Positions 33,674-45,363 are shown, counted from the first letter of the stretch. The stretch: 64,000 bases of DNA from Methylobacterium durans (GCF_003173715.1 NZ_CP029550.1:2604001-2668000), one strand, 5' to 3'. The notes: generated by a model from the sequence alone, not told the origin. Program-made: numbers and translations.

Positions 33674-35146
33674 TCAGCGGCCGCCGACGAGGCTCCAGAA
33701 GCCGTGCTTGCGGCCGTGGTCGCGGCGCAGGATGTCGCGGTAGGAGGCGGAGGCCGGATCGATCGCATCGAGCTGCATGAGGTAGCGCGCCGCGTGGGCA
33801 TAGGCCTGCGTGCGCCCGCGCTGCAGGATGTCGTCGATCAGCCGGCGGTAGAGCAGGGCGGCGGCCTCCGGCCGCGCCTGTTCCAGCCTCTCGGCCGCCG
33901 GGGCCAGAACCTCGTAGCGCTCGCCCTCCCAGGTCTTCGCCCGGTCGAGGACGAGGCGGCCGGCTCGGTCGAGATCCGGCCAGTTGATGAGGAAGGTCAG
34001 GGCCCGGTAGGGCTGCGGGAAGGCCATCGCCCGATCGAAGGCGTGGCGCAGCGCCTCGTCGTCCTCGAAATCGGGCAGCTTGGCGAGGTAGTCGCGCAGC
34101 ATCTCCGCATCGAGCGTGTCGCAGAAGCGCTCCCAGCGCAGCGCCTGCGCCTCCTCCGCGCGCCCCAGCGCGTCGAGGATGCGGATCGTGAGGACGGTCC
34201 GCGCCCGCGCCGGCGCCTCGGTGTCGATGCGGCCGGTGATCAGCGCCTCCCCGCTGAGGACGTTCGCATTGCGCTGCTGGGGCCGGCGGATCCGCTCCAG
34301 GGCCTCGTCGGTGCGGCCGGCAGCGAGGAGGCGCTCCGCGACCGCGAGGTTGTCCGCTGCCGCGCCGGCCACCGCCTCCTCGAGGGCGATGAAGGCATCG
34401 ACGTCACCCCGCCGGTCGGCGATGTCCTGGCGCGCGCGCAGCAGACGGCCGCGCGCCCGGGCGGAGCGCCAATCGCCCGTCTCCGCCGGCAGGTCGGAGA
34501 GGGCCTCCCCGAGATCCGCGTCGAGGGCGGGCAGGGCGCTCTCCGGCAGGCGGGGGATCAGGTCGAGGAAGAGCATCCCGAGCGGCCCGTCCGGGTCGCC
34601 CGAGACGAGGGCCAGGAGCCGGGCTGCGAAGCGCGTGGCCTCCGCTTCGGGCAGGCTGCCCGCAATCTCGATCGCGGCCTCGCCCGCGCGCTCGTAGACC
34701 CCCTCCGTGATGCCGAGGCTGTCGTCGACCCGGCCGAGCACGCCCGCGGCGCCGTTCAGGAAGCGCACCAGCCGGTCGAGGGCCGCCCCCGGATCGAGGG
34801 GACGCAGCTCGTTGAGGATCACCGAGACGGTGGCGTTGAGATCTGCCGTGAAGGCGCGCCGCTTCTGCCAGTCGATGAAGCCGCGCGCGCCCTCCAGCGC
34901 CCCGAGGCGCCGGTCGACGATGGCGGCGACCGCGTCCGGCCCTTGCAGAGCGGCGAGCGCCGCGCTGACGATCTTCTTGAAGGCCGGGTTGCGCTCTGTT
35001 TCCCCGAGGACGAGGCCGATCAGCCGGTCCGGCGGCAGCGCGGACAGGGTCTCGACGGAGGGCGTGGTGCGCCGTGCGCCCTTGCGCGCCGGTGCGCGCG
35101 CGCTCTTCGGCGCGGGCTCAGCCTTCGCGACGGGCTTGCGTGCCAT
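33674..35146 (-). CDS. Large cytoplasmic helical protein, DUF6880-like
   Basis: 490 residues from ATG 35146. The first 30 residues are Lys/Ala-rich (ARKPVAKAEPAPKSARAPAR). The rest is almost all helix with many leucines and repeats of TPR-like spacing (LLRARQDIADRRGDVDAFIA, DNLAVAERLLAAGRTDEALE). RDILRRDHGRKHGFWSLV at the C-terminus is the clearest mark of the DUF6880 family. No catalytic motif is visible; a scaffold or plasmid/chromosome maintenance role cannot be judged. Confidence 0.62.
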   Translation of the reverse strand: MARKPVAKAEPAPKSARAPARKGARRTTPSVETLSALPPDRLIGLVLGETERNPAFKKIVSAALAALQGPDAVAAIVDRRLGALEGARGFIDWQKRRAFTADLNATVSVILNELRPLDPGAALDRLVRFLNGAAGVLGRVDDSLGITEGVYERAGEAAIEIAGSLPEAEATRFAARLLALVSGDPDGPLGMLFLDLIPRLPESALPALDADLGEALSDLPAETGDWRSARARGRLLRARQDIADRRGDVDAFIALEEAVAGAAADNLAVAERLLAAGRTDEALERIRRPQQRNANVLSGEALITGRIDTEAPARARTVLTIRILDALGRAEEAQALRWERFCDTLDAEMLRDYLAKLPDFEDDEALRHAFDRAMAFPQPYRALTFLINWPDLDRAGRLVLDRAKTWEGERYEVLAPAAERLEQARPEAAALLYRRLIDDILQRGRTQAYAHAARYLMQLDAIDPASASYRDILRRDHGRKHGFWSLVGGR

Positions 35147-35194
35147 CGGTCCCGCCGATTCCTCCAGCGCCGGGCGCACGCCCGAGGGAGACTG

Positions 35195-35434
35195 CTACTC
35201 GACCACCCGCGCGATCGGGCGGTCGTGGCCGTCCGACGTCTCGTCGTGCCAGGCTCCCTGGCCGTCCTGATAGCGGATCCCCTCGGTCGAGCCCGGCACC
35301 TGCTGTTCGGCCGCGGCGCGCTGGGCGGCCCGGAGGGCCTCCTCGCGGCTCCGGAAGGTCTCGGAGAACACGTCGCCGACCTTGTAGGCGAAGCCGCCGT
35401 CGTGCTCGACGATCCGGTAGGTGATCTCGCTCAT
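35195..35434 (-). CDS. DUF2188-like small protein
   Basis: 79 residues. GGAGGAG lies just before ATG 35434. EHDGGFAYKVGDVFSETFRS and EEALRAAQRAAAEQQVPG fit the DUF2188 fold (a short sheet followed by a helix). Function unknown. It is a short way upstream of the large DUF6880-like gene in the same direction. Confidence 0.62.
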   Translation of the reverse strand: MSEITYRIVEHDGGFAYKVGDVFSETFRSREEALRAAQRAAAEQQVPGSTEGIRYQDGQGAWHDETSDGHDRPIARVVE

Positions 35435-35506
35435 GGACGCTCCTCCGTCATCATCGGTTCGCTGGTGCGCGAACCCGCTGGGCATGCGCCCGGTTCCTCC
35501 GGGCGC

Positions 35507-35734
35507 TCAGTGGCGTGTGGGTTGTGCGGCGCGAAGCTGCGCCACCGCCGCCTCGCAGCCCGCGATCAGCGAGCCGCGCAGATCGTCCTCCGCGTAGCCC
35601 GCCCCGTCCGGGAAGGCGACCGTCCGGACGCGCCCGTCGTCCAGACGGCGGATGTGGGCGAGCCAACCCGTATCAGCCCGCTCGAAGCGTGCCTCGAAAC
35701 GCTCGCCGTCCTGCTCGAAACGATGCGGCTCCAT
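35507..35734 (-). CDS. Small protein of unknown function
   Basis: 75 residues: HRFEQDGERFEARFERADTG is a predicted beta hairpin pair and the rest is acidic and helical (EDDLRGSLIAGCEAAVAQLR). Probably a small cytoplasmic protein. It is upstream of the DUF2188-like gene in the same direction; I do not recognise the family. Confidence 0.5.
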   Translation of the reverse strand: MEPHRFEQDGERFEARFERADTGWLAHIRRLDDGRVRTVAFPDGAGYAEDDLRGSLIAGCEAAVAQLRAAQPTRH

Positions 35735-35811
35735 GCCTGCCTCCGATCCTCTCCTCGTCCCGCCCGCGGCCCGCGCTATCTGTCGGCCGGACGACGTCGA
35801 GGAGACCCGAC

Positions 35812-36060
35812 ATGCCGATCCGCGCCGCCATCGTCGCCCTGCTCGCGCTCGCTGCCGGCCCGGCCGCCGCGCAGATGGGGGCGGGATTCGCAGGGAGCAG
35901 CGTCGGCCTGCCGGCCGCCGGCGTGCCGACGAACCCGTTCGCCTCGAACCATCCCTCGGCGCCCCCGCCCGTCATGGTGGAGCGCCCAGGCCCGCGCGTC
36001 CACCGCCCCCGCCGGGTCGTGCGCGAGCGTCCGCTGCCACCCGGCCGGATCGCCCGGTGA
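35812..36060 (+). CDS. Small secreted Pro/Arg-rich protein
   Basis: 82 residues. GGAG precedes the ATG. Signal peptide (IVALLALAAGPAAAQ), then a glycine-rich part and a basic end rich in Arg and Pro (PRVHRPRRVVRERPLPPGR). No known domain. It is divergent from the gene at 35507-35734. Confidence 0.5.
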   Translation: MPIRAAIVALLALAAGPAAAQMGAGFAGSSVGLPAAGVPTNPFASNHPSAPPPVMVERPGPRVHRPRRVVRERPLPPGRIAR

Positions 36061-36154
36061 CGGCGTGGATCGCCCGGCTCGCGAACGGCGGCAGCCTGAA
36101 TCTCTTCCCGTGCAACGCCGGGCTCGGCCCGATCGCGGTGCCGCGCTGACGATC

Positions 36155-36718
36155 CTAGGCTTTGTCGAGGGCGTTCGCGATAGCGCTGATGAGGCGCGGG
36201 TCGGTCGGCTCGACCTGCGTGGCGAAGGCCGCCGCGAGCGTGCCGTCGCGGGCGACGAGGTACTTGTGGAAATTCCAGCGGGGCGTCTCGCCGGGCTTCT
36301 CGGCGGCCGCCCATTGATAGAACGGGTGGGCGTTCGGCATTCGCACCCGGGTCTTGGCCGTCAGCGGGAAGGTGACGCCGTGGTTCTTGCGCGCCGCCTC
36401 CACGATCGCCGCCCCGTCGAGGGGCTCCTGGTTGCCGAAATCGGGCGAGGGCACGCCGATCACGGTGAGGCCCCTGTCCTGGAAGCGCGTCCAGAGGGTC
36501 TGCAGGCCGGCGAGCTGGCCGGCGAAGCCGCAGGCTGTGGCGGTGTTGACGACGAGGATCGGTTTGCCGGTGAAGTCGCTGAGGGGCAGGGCCCCGCCCT
36601 CCGGCCGGTCGAAGGCGAAGGTTCCGGCTCTCGCGCCGCTCCGCTCGGCAGCGACGGCATGCGGGCCGGCGAGCGCGGCACCGATCAGGACGAGGGCTTG
36701 GCGGCGCAACAGGGTCAT
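36155..36718 (-). CDS. Glutathione-peroxidase-family protein, exported
   Basis: 187 residues from ATG 36718. The signal peptide ends near AVAA. The peroxidatic Cys63 is in NTATACGFAGQ, Gln97 in FGNQEP, Trp148 and Asn149 in PRWNFHKYLV, giving the usual Cys-Gln-Trp-Asn tetrad. The common second (resolving) Cys of FPCNQF is absent: this position reads VPSPDFGNQ. So it is a one-Cys form, exported to the periplasm. It removes peroxides, but its reductant is unclear. Confidence 0.82.
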   Translation of the reverse strand: MTLLRRQALVLIGAALAGPHAVAAERSGARAGTFAFDRPEGGALPLSDFTGKPILVVNTATACGFAGQLAGLQTLWTRFQDRGLTVIGVPSPDFGNQEPLDGAAIVEAARKNHGVTFPLTAKTRVRMPNAHPFYQWAAAEKPGETPRWNFHKYLVARDGTLAAAFATQVEPTDPRLISAIANALDKA

Positions 36719-36850
36719 GGCGCATTCCCGGCGGGCATTCTCCGGCGCACAATCTAGTTTGCGTGCGCGTCCCGTCCAACACCAGGGGAACCTTCCGGCG
36801 GGGTATCGCTTGTGCGGGTGCACAATCGATCACCGAGAGAGATATCGTCC

Positions 36851-37342
36851 ATGCGCAGCCTGCTCGCCGCCACGGTCCTTCTCATGACGGGCGCGTCCCT
36901 CGCCCTCGCCCAGGCGCCGGATGCGGGCCAGCCGGCCCCCGCCCCGAAGCCGGAGGCGGCCGCGCCCGTGGAGCCGGCACCGGGCCAGCCCGCGACCCTG
37001 ACGGGGGAACTCCGCCCGACCTTCGTGGCTCAGGCTCCGACGGACATGGTGGCCTCGAAGCTCGTCGGGCTGACGATTCAGAACGCCGGCAACGAGACGA
37101 TCGGCGAGATCGCCGACGTGGTCCTCGACGAAGGCACCAAGGTGAAGGCCTGGATCGTCGGCGTCGGCGGCTTCCTCGGGATCGGCACGAAGTACGTCGC
37201 CGTGGATCCGAGCGCGCTGCGCCTCGCCCGCGCCGACGGCGACAAGCTCAAGGCGACGATCAACACCGACAAGGATCAACTGCGCGCCGCGCCGGAATAC
37301 GTCTATCTCGGCCAGCAGAAGAAGGACGAGGCGAAGAAGTAG
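36851..37342 (+). CDS. PRC-barrel domain protein, exported
   Basis: 163 residues. Signal peptide (SLLAATVLLMTGASLALA), a Pro/Ala linker (about 22-50), then the PRC barrel: VASKLVGLTIQNAGNETIGE, IADVVLDEGTKVKAWIVGVG and FLGIGTKYVAVDPSALRL. The last residues are Lys-rich. PRC barrels act as adaptors in the cytoplasm and periplasm; this class is common in Methylobacterium and Rhizobiales. Confidence 0.8.
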   Translation: MRSLLAATVLLMTGASLALAQAPDAGQPAPAPKPEAAAPVEPAPGQPATLTGELRPTFVAQAPTDMVASKLVGLTIQNAGNETIGEIADVVLDEGTKVKAWIVGVGGFLGIGTKYVAVDPSALRLARADGDKLKATINTDKDQLRAAPEYVYLGQQKKDEAKK

Positions 37343-37357
37343 AGGGCGCGCGTCCCG

Positions 37358-37798
37358 TCAGTTCCGGTTCGCCAGCGCCTCGCGGACCGTGCTTGCCACC
37401 GAGCCGTCGCGCAGGTGACGGGCGACAAGGAGGGCGTCCGGCATCAGCTCGGCCGCCGTCAGATCCGCGTCCGCGACCTCGCTCGCCAGCACGATGCGAA
37501 GTCCGGGCCGCAGCGCCCGCGCCTCGAGCGCCAATTGCGAGCAGCAGAGCTCGCCGGTCAGCGAGATATCGGCGACGAGCACGTCGACCGGGAGCCCGAG
37601 GGCCAGCACGGTGAGGGCGTCGACCCCGCAATCGCAGGCCGTGGCGCTGTAGCCGGCCCGCCGGATCTGCCCCGCGATCTCGTCGCGCCACTGCTTCTGA
37701 CGGCCGGCAATGAGAACCTGGACACCGTAGACGCTCGCCCTGGCATTCGCCCCGGCAACGGCGCTCATGGCAGCGGATCCGATTTCAGGACGAGCCAT
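37358..37798 (-). CDS. Response-regulator-like receiver protein
   Basis: 146 residues from ATG 37798; an ATG at 37768 is possible. The receiver core shows [20 protein letters not shown] and the phosphate-accepting Asp in [15 protein letters not shown]. The Thr/Ser and Lys positions at the end are less clear ([13 protein letters not shown], then [12 protein letters not shown]), so phosphorylation is uncertain. There is no output domain. It is divergent from argJ. Confidence 0.62.
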   Translation of the reverse strand: MARPEIGSAAMSAVAGANARASVYGVQVLIAGRQKQWRDEIAGQIRRAGYSATACDCGVDALTVLALGLPVDVLVADISLTGELCCSQLALEARALRPGLRIVLASEVADADLTAAELMPDALLVARHLRDGSVASTVREALANRN

Positions 37799-38002
37799 CG
37801 CGCCCTCGACGTCGTGTTCGCATTGCATTGCACCATGCTAGTCCGAGGCCGCGTGGGCGCACAAGTCCCCTGCCGCATTTGCGCCGCAAGCCTGAACGGA
37901 GTGACCGTCTTTCAGGCAGGGAAGCATAGCCGGCATGCGGTTGACGCAGGCAATCGGGCCGGGCAACAGGGCCGCGCCCCTGCGATGGAGCCCGCGAGAT
38001 CG

Positions 38003-39253
38003 ATGTCGTCCGCCAAGTCGCCACCCGTATCGCCCCTCGCCCCCGAATCGGTGCCTGCGCTGCCGCCCGTTCCCGGTGTCCGGCTCGCCACCGCGCAGGC
38101 GGGCATCCGCTATTCCGGGCGCACCGACGTGCTGTATGTCGGCCTCGAGCCCGGCACCCGGGCGGCGGGCGTCTTCACGCGCTCGAAATGTCCCTCCGCT
38201 CCGGTCGACTGGTGCCGCGACGCGCTGCGCGGGGAATCGGCCCGGGCCCTCGTCGTCAACTCGGGCAACGCCAACGCCTTCACCGGCCTGAAGGGCCGCG
38301 AGGCCGTGGCGCTCACGGCCCGGATCGCGGCCGCTGCCGCCGGCTGCCCGGAGGACGCGATCTTCATCGCCTCGACGGGGGTGATCGGCGAGCCCCTCGA
38401 CGCCAGCAAGTTCGAGGGCGTGCTGGCCGATTGCGCGGCCCGCGCCGAGGACGGCCCGGAGGCGTGGGATGCGGCCGCCCGCGCCATCATGACCACTGAC
38501 ACGTTCCCGAAGCTCGCGACCCGCACGGCCGAGATCGCGGGCACGCGGGTCACGCTCAACGGCATCGCCAAGGGCGCGGGCATGATCGCCCCCGACATGG
38601 CGACGATGCTCTCCTTCGTGTTCACGGATGCGAGCCTGCCCCAGCCCGTACTGCAGGCGCTGCTGACGGAGGGGACGGACAAGAGCTTCAACTGCGTGAC
38701 GGTCGACGGCGACACCTCGACCTCCGACACCCTGCTGCTGTTCGCGACGGGTCTGGCCGGCAATTCCGGGATCGCGGATGCGGGCGACCCGCGCCTCGCC
38801 GGTTTCCGCGCGGCGCTCGACGACCTCCTGATCGAGCTCGCCCAGCTCGTGGCCAGGGACGGGGAGGGGGCGCGCAAGTTCGTCACCGTCGAGGTCGGCG
38901 GCGCCGAGAGCGACGCCTCGGCCCGGCGCATCGCGCTCTCCATCGCCAATTCGCCGCTCGTCAAGACCGCGGTGGCGGGCGAGGACGCGAATTGGGGCCG
39001 CGTGGTGATGGCGGTGGGCAAGGCGGGCGAGCCCGCCGACCGGGACCGCCTCGCGATCTGGTTCGGCGATGTGCGGGTGGCGGTCGCCGGTGCCCGCGAT
39101 CCGGCCTACAGCGAGGCGGCGGCGAGCGCCGTCATGCGCGAGGCCGCCGTCACGGTTCGGGTCGATCTCGGCCTGGGGGAGGGCCGGGCCCGTGTCTGGA
39201 CCTGCGATCTGACCAAGGGCTACATCGAGATCAACGGGGATTACCGCTCATGA
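38003..39253 (+). CDS. argJ: Bifunctional ornithine acetyltransferase / N-acetylglutamate synthase
   Basis: 416 residues. It recycles the acetyl group between acetylornithine and glutamate in arginine synthesis. The self-cleavage site [18 protein letters not shown] is present, with the Thr of MATML as the new nucleophile. [12 protein letters not shown] and NFDR-type end [11 protein letters not shown] fit ArgJ. ATG 38003 or 37985 could start it; GGAG precedes the former by 12 bases. It overlaps the next gene by four bases. Confidence 0.9.
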   Translation: MSSAKSPPVSPLAPESVPALPPVPGVRLATAQAGIRYSGRTDVLYVGLEPGTRAAGVFTRSKCPSAPVDWCRDALRGESARALVVNSGNANAFTGLKGREAVALTARIAAAAAGCPEDAIFIASTGVIGEPLDASKFEGVLADCAARAEDGPEAWDAAARAIMTTDTFPKLATRTAEIAGTRVTLNGIAKGAGMIAPDMATMLSFVFTDASLPQPVLQALLTEGTDKSFNCVTVDGDTSTSDTLLLFATGLAGNSGIADAGDPRLAGFRAALDDLLIELAQLVARDGEGARKFVTVEVGGAESDASARRIALSIANSPLVKTAVAGEDANWGRVVMAVGKAGEPADRDRLAIWFGDVRVAVAGARDPAYSEAAASAVMREAAVTVRVDLGLGEGRARVWTCDLTKGYIEINGDYRS

Positions 39254-39984
39254 GGGCGCTTCCCCTCGCGGCCCTCGGCCTCCTCGCCCTCGGTCTCGCG
39301 GCACCCCTGCGCGCCGAAGAGGGCGGCGTCGGCGACGGCCTGATCAGCGTGATCGGCCGGGCGCGCACCGAGACGGCGCCGGATTTCGCGAGCGTTGAGA
39401 TCGGCGTCGAGGTGCGGGGCGCGACGCCGGCCGCGGCGCTCGACGGCACCAGCGAGGCGGCGCGGCGGATCGTGGCGCTCGCGTCCGAATTCGGGGTGCC
39501 CGAGAGCGACATCGGCACCACCGCCGTCACGCTCCAGCCCGTCACCCGCACGATGCGCCAGCCGGACGGCACCGTCACCGAGAAGCCGGACGGCTACCGG
39601 GCCGCGAATCAGGTGCGCCTGCGGCTTGCCGACATGGGCCGCCTCGGCGACCTGATGCGGCGGGCACTGGAGGCGGGAGCCAACCGCATCGACGGTGTCG
39701 CCTTCGGCCTCAAGGACCCGGAGGCGGCGGAGGCCGCGGTGCGGATCGCCGCCATGAAGGACGCGGGCGCACAGGCCGCCCGGCTCGCCGAGGCGGCGGG
39801 AGTGAGGCTCGGCCGCGTGGTTTCGATTCAGGCGCCCCCCCGCGCGAGCGTTCCGCCCCCGATCCTGATGGCCGCGGCCGCGCCGATGCGGGCGAAGGGC
39901 CGCGGCGGCGTCGCGGTGCCGCTCGTCGCCGGCACCATCGAGGCGAGTGCCGAGGTCGCCGCCACCTTCGCGATCCTGCCGTGA
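39250..39984 (+). CDS. SIMPL (DUF541) domain secreted protein
   Basis: 244 residues with a signal peptide ([17 protein letters not shown]). [20 protein letters not shown] is the conserved start of the SIMPL fold and [20 protein letters not shown] lies in the middle. These proteins are periplasmic and of unclear function. Coupled by overlaps to argJ (ATGA) and mutT (GTGA). Confidence 0.83.
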   Translation: MRALPLAALGLLALGLAAPLRAEEGGVGDGLISVIGRARTETAPDFASVEIGVEVRGATPAAALDGTSEAARRIVALASEFGVPESDIGTTAVTLQPVTRTMRQPDGTVTEKPDGYRAANQVRLRLADMGRLGDLMRRALEAGANRIDGVAFGLKDPEAAEAAVRIAAMKDAGAQAARLAEAAGVRLGRVVSIQAPPRASVPPPILMAAAAPMRAKGRGGVAVPLVAGTIEASAEVAATFAILP

Positions 39985-40403
39985 CCGAGTCCGCGGGCGT
40001 GCGGCTCCTCCTCGTCGTCGCCGTCGCGCTCGTCGACGCCGACGGGCGGGTTCTCCTCGCCCAGCGCCCGCCGGGCAAGCAGCTCGCGGGACTGTGGGAG
40101 TTTCCCGGCGGCAAGGTCGAGCCCGGCGAGCGCCCCGAGGCGACCCTGATCCGCGAACTGGCGGAGGAACTCGGCATCACGGTGGAGGAGCCGTGCCTCG
40201 CGCCGCTCACCTTCGCGAGCCACGCCTACCCGGACTTCCATCTCCTGATGCCCCTCTACGTCTGCCGCCGCTGGGAGGGCACGCCCCGCTCGCTCGAAGG
40301 GCAGGCCCTGCGCTGGGTGCGTCCGCGCGCTCTGCGCGATCTGCCGATGCCGCCGGCCGACGCGCCGCTGATCCCGTTCCTGATCGATCTGCTCGGGCCT
40401 TAG
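39981..40403 (+). CDS. mutT: 8-oxo-dGTP diphosphatase, Nudix
   Basis: 140 residues from a GTG that overlaps the previous stop. The Nudix box GGKVEPGERPEATLIRELAEELGI-type sequence (GGKVEPGERP then EATLIRELAEELG) is complete, with RREXXEEXGU-type acidic residues. QRPPGKQLAGLWEFPGGKVE is typical of MutT, which removes oxidised guanine nucleotides. Its linkage to argJ is common in Rhizobiales. Confidence 0.88.
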   Translation: MTESAGVRLLLVVAVALVDADGRVLLAQRPPGKQLAGLWEFPGGKVEPGERPEATLIRELAEELGITVEEPCLAPLTFASHAYPDFHLLMPLYVCRRWEGTPRSLEGQALRWVRPRALRDLPMPPADAPLIPFLIDLLGP

Positions 40404-40416
40404 GAGCCGGCGGCTC

Positions 40417-41091
40417 TCAGGGTTCGGTGCGCCCGAGGCCCGGAATGTCCCGCGCCTCGATGACCCGGACCATGCCGCCCTCCCGCGCCAGCCGGAGCAT
40501 GGCGCGGGCGAGCTCGTCGGTGTCGGTGAGGACGGAGGGCAGCGCGCGCTGGATCACCGGCAGGGCGGGCGCGAGCAGGCGATAGAACGCGTCGACGTAG
40601 GGCGTGCGCGAGCGGATGCCGTGGCGCGGACGGATCCCGGCCGGCCGCACCGCGTAGACGCGCTTGAAGGGCAGCCGGAACAGGGCATTCTCGGTCCGCC
40701 CACGCACGCGGGCCCACATCACCCGGCCACGCTCGCTCGCGTCGCTGCCGGCGGCCGAGACGTAGACGAAGGTCATGCCGGGATCGAGCCCGGCGAGGGC
40801 GGTCGCCACGCGCAGGGTGAGCTGCTCCGTCACGGCGGCATATTGCGCCTCGCGCAATCCCACCGACGAGATGCCGAGACAGAACAGGCAGGCGTCGCGC
40901 CCCTTCAGCTCCGCCTCAAGGCCCGACAGGTCGCCGGGATCCGCACGCACGATCTCGCGGAACTTCGGGTGGATCCGTCCGGAGGGCCTTCGGGAGATCG
41001 ACAGAACGGAATCGACACGCGCGTCGCGGAGCGATTCGCGCAGCACCCCCTGGCCGATCATGCCGGTCGCGCCGAACAGGATCAGTCTCAT
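40417..41091 (-). CDS. NAD(P)-binding Rossmann protein (NmrA/YtfG-like)
   Basis: 224 residues. ILFGATGMIGQGVLRESL is the dinucleotide motif; FVYVSAAGSDASERG and KRVYAVRPAGIRPRHG are typical of atypical SDRs of this type, which lack the Tyr-x3-Lys of dehydrogenases. Role unknown. Its stop lies 13 bases from the mutT stop. Confidence 0.76.
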   Translation of the reverse strand: MRLILFGATGMIGQGVLRESLRDARVDSVLSISRRPSGRIHPKFREIVRADPGDLSGLEAELKGRDACLFCLGISSVGLREAQYAAVTEQLTLRVATALAGLDPGMTFVYVSAAGSDASERGRVMWARVRGRTENALFRLPFKRVYAVRPAGIRPRHGIRSRTPYVDAFYRLLAPALPVIQRALPSVLTDTDELARAMLRLAREGGMVRVIEARDIPGLGRTEP

Positions 41092-41106
41092 CGCGGTGCC
41101 TCCCGT

Positions 41107-43607
41107 CTACTCCGCCGCCTCCATATGCGGCTCCGGCTCGACGAGCGGGAAGGTGCAGGTCACCCGCGTGCCGGCATCCGGCGCGGTGTCCAGCGAGACT
41201 CGGCCGCCGTGAAGCTCCACGAAGGAGCGCACGATCGAGAGACCGAGGCCGACGCCCCGGTGGCGGGTGCCGAGGGTGTGGCTCTCGAAGCGGTCGAAGA
41301 CCCGGGCGGCGACCTCGGGGGCATGCCGCGGCCCTCGTCGCGCACCGTGAGGACGAGGTCGCTCGCGGTGCGGCGGGCGGTGACCGCGACCCGCTGGCCG
41401 GAGCGGGAGAAGCCGACGGCGTTCGAGAGCAGGTTGAACAGGATCTGGCGGACGCGCTTGCCGTCGGCCACGACGCTGCCGATGTCCGCCGGCACGTCGA
41501 GGTCGAGGCTGACGTCGGATTCCGCGAGCCGGTCCTCGATGCCGCGCACCGCCGCCTCGATGGTCGAGCGCACGTCCACCCGCTCGCGCTGCAATTCCAG
41601 GGACCCCGCGTCGATCGAGGCGAGGTCGAGGATATCGTTGATGATGACCAGGAGAGAGCCCGACGATCGCAGGATGTGGTCCGAATACTCGCGTTGGCGC
41701 TCGTTGAGCGCGCCCACGGTCTCGTCTCCGAGGAGCTGCGTGAAGCCGATGATGTTCGTGAGCGGCGAGCGCAATTCGTAGGAGACGTGGTGGACGAAGG
41801 TATCGCGCAGCTGCGCCGCCTTCTCCAGCGCCTCGTTCTTCTCGGTGAGCGCCCGCTCGACGTTCACGCTCGCGGTGACGTCGATGAGGGTGAGGAGCGT
41901 CGCGCCCTCCGGCAGCGGCTGGGCGGCGCAGTCGAGGACGGTGCCGTCCACCACTTCCAGGCGGCAGGCGAGGCCGGAGCGCGATTCGAGGCCCGTCACC
42001 GCGTCGCGGATGTCCATCCACGGCTCCTCGGCCGGGGCGAGCGCCCGGCAGGCGGCGATCACCGCGTCGATACGCGGACGCGATTCGAGGGTCGCGGTGT
42101 CGAGGCGCCAGACGGTGGCGAAGGCGCGGTTGGCGAAGGTGAGGCGCCCGTCGGCGCCGAACACCGCGACCGGCTCCTTCAGCGTGTCGAGGGTCTCCGC
42201 CTGCACCCGCATCAGGGCGTTGTAGCGGGATTCGAGCTTCATCCGGTCCGAGACGTCGTCGAACAGGTAGGTCAGCCCCCCTTGCGGATTCGGGTCGGCC
42301 ACGACGCGGAAGGTGCGCCCGTCCGGCAGGTACCACCAAGTCTCGTTGGCCTCGGCCGCCCTGTAGGCGGCGAGCACGCCCTGCTTCCAGGAACGGAAAT
42401 CGGCCTGCTCGGGCAGCTTCCGCTGCGAGCGCAGGTGGTCGAGAATCTCGCCGTCGAGGGGGCGGCCGTCGAGGAAGGCGGGATCGAGGTCCCAGAGCTG
42501 CCGGTAGGCGGCGTTGTGGAAGATCAGGCGCTGGCGGGCATCGAAGATCGCGACGGCGGTGGGCAATTGGTCGAGGGTGCGGACGTTCGCGTCCATCTGG
42601 CGCTGAAGGTCGGCGCGCACGCTCTCGAGCTCCGAGACGTCCACCGCGATGCCGACGCGGCCGTTCTCCTGGGCCGTCTCGGTGACGTCGAGGATGCGGC
42701 GCCCGCCCGCCACCACCGCCGAGAGCCGCAGGGCCTGGCGCGGGCCGGCCGTGGGACGGCGGCTCGCCTCCTCGCGGGCGATCAGTTCGCGGGCCGGCCG
42801 GTCGAGGAGTTCGACACCTGCCTCCAGGGCGGCCTCGCGGCTCGGTGCCTCGACCGCGCCGACATAGGCCGTGTTCACCCAGGCGAGCCCGCCGTCGCGG
42901 TTGCGCCGCCAGACGGGCTGCGGGATCGCATCGAGAAGGCCGGCGAGCGCGGCGAGGCCGCGGCGGGCCTCGTCGAGGGTCTCGCGCAGCTCCATCAGCT
43001 CGCGCCGCTCCTCCGTGGTCTCGCGCAGGCGCAGCAGCGCCCGGCCCGCCACCGCCTGACCCTGCGCCTCGACGCTCTGGCCGGACTGGCTGCGCAGGGT
43101 GAGCCGAAAACCGGTGCCCCGGACCCGCAGGGTCTCGACGCCGGCCTCCAGCGCCGCGGCATCCGCGGGGGCGAGCCAGGTGCCGAAGGCGAGGATGCGG
43201 CGCGCCGCGGTCGCGGCTGGCCGGGCGCCGTCGAAGGCGAGGCCGACATCGCCCTCGATCACCGGTTCGCCCAGGCCCTCCCAGGTGATGATGACCTGAC
43301 GCTCGGCGTTGAGCAGCATCTCGGCCCGGTCATGCGCGCCGCGCAGCGCCCCGAGCGCCACCGCCTGCTCGCGCTCGCGCCGCGTCCAGCGCGACCGCTC
43401 GTGCAGGTGGAGAAGGGACAGGATCGTGGCGAAGACCGTGAGCCCGATCAGGATCGAGAGCCCGGCGAGGTTGTGGGTGTGCAGGCCGGCGATGGCCCCG
43501 GACGCCTCCGCCTGCGGGGCCGCCAAGGCCTTGCCGACAGGCCCGGTCGCAGCGACGATGAGAGCGCCGGCGCAGGCCGTGAGGCGCGCCGCTCCTTCGA
43601 CCCTCAT
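41107..43607 (-). CDS. divL: DivL-like cell-cycle pseudokinase (frameshifted here)
   Basis: About 833 residues when repaired. Two N-terminal membrane segments (about 8-30 and 48-70) precede three PAS-like domains (about 230-575), a HisKA-like helix pair and a HATPase domain. The H-box reads FVHHVSYELRSPLTNIIGF: Tyr replaces the phosphoacceptor His, the signature of DivL, which in Caulobacter controls CckA through DivK. ahcY next door is the usual neighbour. The frame breaks in the ATP-binding domain at the C-run near 41325 (RDEGRGMPP), and continues one frame back as EVAARVFDRFESHTLG with the G-box VGLGLSIVRSFVELHGG. One extra C joins them. DivL is essential in Caulobacter, so a sequence error is likely. 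Confidence 0.82.
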
Positions 43608-43962
43608 GATCCGCACCGCCTCCACGAATCTTCGATGAGGCACGCGAACGCGGCCCCACGGCGCGAACCGCGCCGTTCCCGCGTAGCGGCCGCTCGGGCC
43701 GTCCCGCGGGGCACCTCATCTGAGGAATCGGGATACTGTACCCCGGTGCGGAATCGCGCCGGAAGGGGGTCGAGCGGAACAATGAACCCTGGGGTGCATG
43801 TCGGACCGAACCCGACACACGAAAGACACACTTTCGCACGGGACCTGCCGCAATCGGTGCGGGTGCACGGAGCGGCCGCGAGGCCCGCGAATGCGAGAAA
43901 GCCCGGCGCGAGGGCCGGGCTTTCATCAGGGCTTGGTGGCTGGCGGAAGGCCGGCCGGGCGC
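43608..43962. other. Gap between divL and ahcY; terminator only
   Basis: About 350 bases between the ahcY stop and the divL start, both leftward. Apart from the strong hairpin at 43898-43923 I see no gene or conserved element; the divL promoter should be here. Confidence 0.4.
43898..43923 (-). terminator. Rho-independent terminator of ahcY
   Basis: AAAGCCCGGC-GCGAGG-GCCGGGCTTT: a ten-pair perfect stem with A/T at its foot, 40 bases beyond the ahcY stop on the minus strand. Confidence 0.8.

Positions 43963-45363
<1,401 letters not shown>

Noticed and set aside
33578..36757. A 1,059-codon open frame on the plus strand
   Set aside because: It is antisense to the DUF6880-like, DUF2188-like and glutathione peroxidase genes, and has no recognisable domain.
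37415..38002. Long N-terminal extension of ArgJ
   Set aside because: The frame is open upstream to 37415 but overlaps the divergent receiver-protein gene and has no ArgJ similarity before about 38003.
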